The notes below the pieces were generated by a model that was given only the letters and a program-made list of their open reading frames with translations, had not been told where the DNA came from and searched no databases. From Candidatus Soleaferrea massiliensis AP7 (GTDB taxonomy: Bacteria; Bacillota; Clostridia; Oscillospirales; Ruminococcaceae), in contig NZ_CCYH01000010.1 of NCBI RefSeq assembly GCF_000820765.1, positions 24,350-88,349 of the forward strand: DNA of 64,000 nt, given 5' to 3'. Below, piece after piece: positions 60,894 through 64,000 of this stretch. Every line of letters starts with the position of its first letter. The first letter of the stretch is position 1. The position numbers were made by a program, and so were the translations under genes.

Positions 60894-60945
60894 GGAACGA
60901 ACATCAGATTTGTTTGGATTAAGACGCAGTATTTCCGCAAAAGAA

Positions 60946-60974
60946 TTGACGATAACAGTCGACTGTGGTACAAT
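60946..60974 (+). promoter_or_regulatory. Promoter of the SipW-type beta-helix gene, with palindrome in the spacer
   Basis: -35 TTGACG (60946-60951), 17 bp, -10 TACAAT (60969-60974). The spacer contains ACAGTCGACTGT (60955-60966), a perfect palindrome that could bind a repressor. Leader to the ATG is about 165 bases. Confidence 0.7.
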
Positions 60975-61147
60975 ATAGACATAATTTATGAAAAGTATGT
61001 ACATATAAAGGCGTGGATAAAAAGCGCATCAACAGGGGTTCCTGTGTGCGTTATTTTATAAACAGTTTCAGAGAAAAGGAGGGCAGACATTCTTATCCCA
61101 TCAAACGAATGATCAACCATAATCCACAATGCAGGAGGAGAAAAAAC

Positions 61148-63265
61148 ATGGAGAAAAAGAACACAAGAAGATCGCTTTGGGCCTGCGGGCTGTCCATCAT
61201 CCTGTGCCTTGCAATGCTGATCGGCACAACCCTTGCATGGTTCAGCGATACGGTTTCCAACAAGGGCAACCGCATCCAGGCGGGTAATTTAAACGTCCAG
61301 TTCTACAAGTACACGGGCGAAGGCGCGCCCGGCACGCTGAACACCAGCTGGAGCGAGATCGACAACGAAACCGAAAAGGACTTCATCTTCGGCGAAGACT
61401 TCAAAAACTGGGAGCCGGGAGCCGAAAAGACCATCTACCTGGCTGTCAAGAACGCGGGTACCCTGAATCTCAAGTACAACATGGACCTCGTGATACAGGA
61501 TAACACTCTGACCGATACACTGCTGTACGGCGTGTCCAGCAATAAGACAAGCCCTGAAGCGCAGGTGAACGCGGACGGATCGATTGCGGCGCTGATTAAG
61601 AACGGCGTCATCGCGGCCGCGCCGAACGGCAGGCTGGATGCCGGCGAGGTGGAATACATCACGCTGACGATCAAGATGATGGAATCCGCAGGAAACAGCT
61701 ACCAGAACGACGGCTTCGAAGCGGACATTGTCCTGACGGCGACGCAGACGAACGGATCGGTCAAGAAGGCATACAGCGTCGCGGACATCAACGCGGCGGC
61801 GGCAAACGACACAATCGTGCTGATGAAGGACATCAACGAACCGACAGAAAGCGTCAATCTCAACGATTTCGCGAACATCGACCTCAATGGCTATACGCTG
61901 ACCTGTGACGGCTTTACGCTGAACGCATCCGGCTACGGCACCATCGATTTTGCAAACGGCCGGATCAATGCGGGCTCCTTTACGGTAAATGCTGAAGACG
62001 CGGCGGTAAACCATGCGTCCGACTGCACCATCACCGTAGCAGGCACCGGCGTCATCCATGTCGCACAGCATTCCTACAACCTGTTTGGCAAGCTGCAGGC
62101 AGCGGAGCTTGACCTGAAAGGCGAAACCAAATTTGTTGCGAGACCCGGCTCGGTTCTTGCGACAAACACCATTACAGCGGCAGTGGGCGTTGTCGCGCAG
62201 CAGCAGGGCGGCTCCACGGTGACCAATGTTGCCGGAGACAGCAAGCCGGACGGCGCTGAGCTGACCCCGGTCGAGGGTGAGACACAGGGCGGTACCCAGA
62301 TTCCGGCCGGTGCTGTCGCTGTCACACCGCAGACCGCACAGGACACACTGAACACCATCCCGAACGGCGCGACGGTCTATTTTGCTCCCGGCAATTATGA
62401 TGCGCTGGAGCTCAACAACCGTCCAGGCTCGGACATCGTGGATCAGGCGGCCGATTGGAACCCCGGAAAGAACCTGGTTGTGACCGATACCATCAAAAAC
62501 TTGACGCTGCTCGGCGATCAGGCGGTGATTACCGGCGGCTTCAAAGCCGGTGTGGGCCACAATCCCAACGTGCAGTATGATACGGAAACGGGATATTACC
62601 ATGAGCAGATGGGTTCCCATTACTACAAGAAAACCTATATCGACGGCCTGACCATCAAAGGCTTCACCTTCAAGGGCTGCCGGATGGAATTCGGCTACTA
62701 CTATGGAAATGATACAACGAGTTTTGGAAGTGTCAAAAACCTTGTGGTAGAGAACAATGTCTTTCTCGACATTGGAACGTCAAATTCCGCGCAGGCGATC
62801 AACGCCGGCTGTTCGACGACCGGCGTCTTTGAAAACTGGATTATCCGGAACAACCGGGTGGAAAACGCGTTCCAGGGCTTTTACATCCAGAATGTATGCG
62901 GCCTGGAGGTCAGCGGAAACGTCATCAAGAACACCGTTCACAACGCGATCGCGGTTCAAAGCGACGCGTCGGGAGCGAGAGGCCGCATTTTGCTGCAGAA
63001 CAACACCATAGAGAAGGCCAGCGACCGTGCCATCCGGTTTGGCAATCTCATCGATGCGCAGGTGACCATCACCGGCAATACGTTTATCGCATCCGGCGAT
63101 TCCGACGGTGAGATTCTTAAGACAGTTAATGTGGATGCGGCGAGTACCATCTCTGTGCAGAACAACCTGTGGAAATCCTCTGTCGATGCGGAGGCTGTCC
63201 CGATGCCGACTCTGGAGAAGGCGGCCGGTGAAGCGGCTTCCAATCTGGTCGTCAGACATCCGTAA
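61148..63265 (+). CDS. Secreted protein with SipW-type signal peptide, TasA-like N-terminal domain and right-handed beta-helix
   Basis: 705 residues from ATG 61148 with AGGAGG upstream; open frame continues back to 61013. The signal RSLWACGLSIILCLAMLIGT then TLAWFSDTVSN matches the motif cleaved by SipW (TLAWFSD). Residues about 40-205 resemble the TasA/CalY beta-sandwich (NLNVQFYKYTGEGAPG, WEPGAEKTIYLAVKNAGTLN). About 215-350 form beta-helix-like repeats (VNLNDFANIDLNGYTLTCDG); after a linker rich in Gly, Glu and Pro, residues about 400-690 form a second, pectate-lyase-like right-handed beta-helix (NLVVENNVFLDIGTS, IIRNNRVENAFQGFYIQN, ILLQNNTIEKASDRAIRFGN). Probably a biofilm or surface protein; enzymatic activity is not shown. 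Confidence 0.88.
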   Translation: MEKKNTRRSLWACGLSIILCLAMLIGTTLAWFSDTVSNKGNRIQAGNLNVQFYKYTGEGAPGTLNTSWSEIDNETEKDFIFGEDFKNWEPGAEKTIYLAVKNAGTLNLKYNMDLVIQDNTLTDTLLYGVSSNKTSPEAQVNADGSIAALIKNGVIAAAPNGRLDAGEVEYITLTIKMMESAGNSYQNDGFEADIVLTATQTNGSVKKAYSVADINAAAANDTIVLMKDINEPTESVNLNDFANIDLNGYTLTCDGFTLNASGYGTIDFANGRINAGSFTVNAEDAAVNHASDCTITVAGTGVIHVAQHSYNLFGKLQAAELDLKGETKFVARPGSVLATNTITAAVGVVAQQQGGSTVTNVAGDSKPDGAELTPVEGETQGGTQIPAGAVAVTPQTAQDTLNTIPNGATVYFAPGNYDALELNNRPGSDIVDQAADWNPGKNLVVTDTIKNLTLLGDQAVITGGFKAGVGHNPNVQYDTETGYYHEQMGSHYYKKTYIDGLTIKGFTFKGCRMEFGYYYGNDTTSFGSVKNLVVENNVFLDIGTSNSAQAINAGCSTTGVFENWIIRNNRVENAFQGFYIQNVCGLEVSGNVIKNTVHNAIAVQSDASGARGRILLQNNTIEKASDRAIRFGNLIDAQVTITGNTFIASGDSDGEILKTVNVDAASTISVQNNLWKSSVDAEAVPMPTLEKAAGEAASNLVVRHP

Positions 63266-63283
63266 ATCATTTTTATGTATCTG

Positions 63284-63327
63284 CTAAGAAAGCGGGAAAC
63301 ATTTTGTTTCCCGCCTTCTTTTTTCTT
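63284..63327 (+). terminator. Terminator of the beta-helix gene
   Basis: AAGCGGGAAACA / TGTTTCCCGCCTT hairpin followed by CTTTTTTCTT. Confidence 0.88.
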
Positions 63328-63377
63328 AGGATGAAATTTCTTTTTGCTGTTGGAATAAGTTTTGCTGTGTGAAGGTG

Positions 63378-63530
63378 ATTCTGCACTGGCGCGCAGTGGC
63401 TTTTTTATGTTGCCAAGACAGCCTTGGCAAGGTGGCAGTTACTCTTTTGCGTGGCCAAAAGAGTAACCAGAAAAGGCCATTCAAGGGGACTGCCGCCCCC
63501 TTAAAAATCCCCCAATCACGCAGCTTTTAC
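63378..63530 (+). repeat. Dispersed intergenic repeat, copy C (short)
   Basis: Hairpin 1 TTGCCAAG-ACAGC-CTTGGCAA (63410-63430); hairpin 2 GTTACTCTTTTG / CAAAAGAGTAAC (63438-63467); then AGAAAAGGCCATTCAAGGGG. The hairpin 2 arms differ from copy B in both strands in a compensating way. Frames across it are not genes. Confidence 0.85.
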
Positions 63531-63799
63531 GGAATGGGGCAGTTTCTGCTTCTAGATGACGGCAAGGCTCCCGCAATGGCTCGGTTCAGAGGCACCATGT
63601 TGCGCAGTGCTCCAATGTATCGTCGTTCTGTCGCTGTCAGCGTTATCTTCCATCGAAGAGCGGTTATCGTCTAGCCTCATTGTTTCAACCACGCCATAGC
63701 GGGATTGGTTTATCTGAGGATATAAGCGCATTTAAGCTGAGACATGTGTAAAAACAACTTTTTCACGGATATGGAAATTTAGTTACCTCGCGGCTAAGG

Positions 63800-64000
63800 G
63801 AATCGGGATACCGGCAAAGAAAGCCTCAGGGAACGTTGACGTCCGCTGCTGGCCATTCAGCCACCCTGCCATCTAAACGCCGCCCGCAGGAGGCCGAAGG
63901 AGAAAGAAGAATATCATGGGGGGATTTTCAAGGGGGGCCATCTGGCCTGGGGGCGGCACTGTGCATGGCCCCCCTTGAACGGCCTTTCTTGGTTACTTCT
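63800..64000 (-). repeat. Dispersed intergenic repeat, copy D (cut by window end)
   Basis: Reverse orientation like copy B: GACGTCCGCTGCTGG, AAACGCCGCCCGCAGGAGGC, GGGGGGATTTTCAAGGGG and the terminal GAACGGCCTTTCTTGGTTAC all match copy B in order. It runs off the window before its hairpins are complete. 63531-63800 shows no gene. Confidence 0.85.

Noticed and set aside
63369..63674. 101-codon frame in repeat copy C, and similar frames in copies A and B
   Set aside because: They run through the hairpin repeat and share only repeat-derived residues; typical spurious calls.

Overview
The window looks like a chromosomal segment of a gut Clostridia member (Bacillota), most likely Oscillospirales/Ruminococcaceae. 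The evidence is Gram-positive ribosome-binding sites (AGGAGG class), a T-box leader on thrS, an EndoA/NdoA-type toxin, SipW-type and dockerin-bearing secreted proteins, and a moderately GC-rich background with AT-rich accessory patches. No rRNA, phage module or CRISPR array is visible. Genus assignment is inference.

Region by region: 0-14.6 kb holds the 3' end of a GNAT gene and two divergent secreted glycosidases. One is a GH97 enzyme with FIVAR, two NPCBM domains and a dockerin. The other is a 3,246-residue protein containing two complete GH2 beta-galactosidase-like modules in tandem, each with a LamG-like insertion and an NPCBM, and a C-terminal dockerin-like tail. A third dockerin enzyme, GH63-like, lies at 37.3-41.7 kb. 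Together they point to extracellular, probably scaffold-attached, glycan degradation. 15-24 kb is mostly housekeeping: FetAB-like metal exporter, KtrB/TrkH potassium channel, Nudix hydrolase, an orphan MacB-type ATPase, a TrmN6-like methyltransferase with PHP and DRTGG proteins, and a MATE exporter behind a leader RNA with an attenuator (candidate guanidine-IV riboswitch).

24.4-29.3 kb carries acpS, nnrE-nnrD, a lipoprotein and ndoA. This resembles the Bacillus/Clostridium acpS-lipoprotein-alr-ndoAI-ndoA neighbourhood without alr and the antitoxin. A ten-unit tandem repeat of about 31 bp sits inside it. 29.3-37.2 kb has a CorA-type transporter, XRE regulators, a zinc-ribbon protein, a decayed integrase beside tRNA-Lys, a GntR-ABC operon with a clear operator, and azlCD.

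43.4-48.9 kb is an AT-rich accessory patch: DUF5710 protein, YoaP-like acetyltransferase, a nuclease-like gene inserted between a truncated and an intact copy of a GGDEF gene start, an HNH endonuclease, and a small protein divergent from an XRE regulator. 49-58 kb returns to ordinary genes (GNAT, DUF3795, flavin-binding protein, ABC exporter, thrS with T-box, asnA, AICAR transformylase). At 58.1-60.3 kb a TetR regulator and the divergent flavodoxin/ferredoxin gene it probably controls are each interrupted by a single in-frame TAG. 61.1-63.3 kb encodes a SipW-type secreted beta-helix protein.

At least four copies of a dispersed intergenic repeat with conserved, covarying hairpins occur near 34.7, 52.4, 63.4 and 63.8 kb. 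All functional assignments come from motif recognition by eye; no database search was possible.
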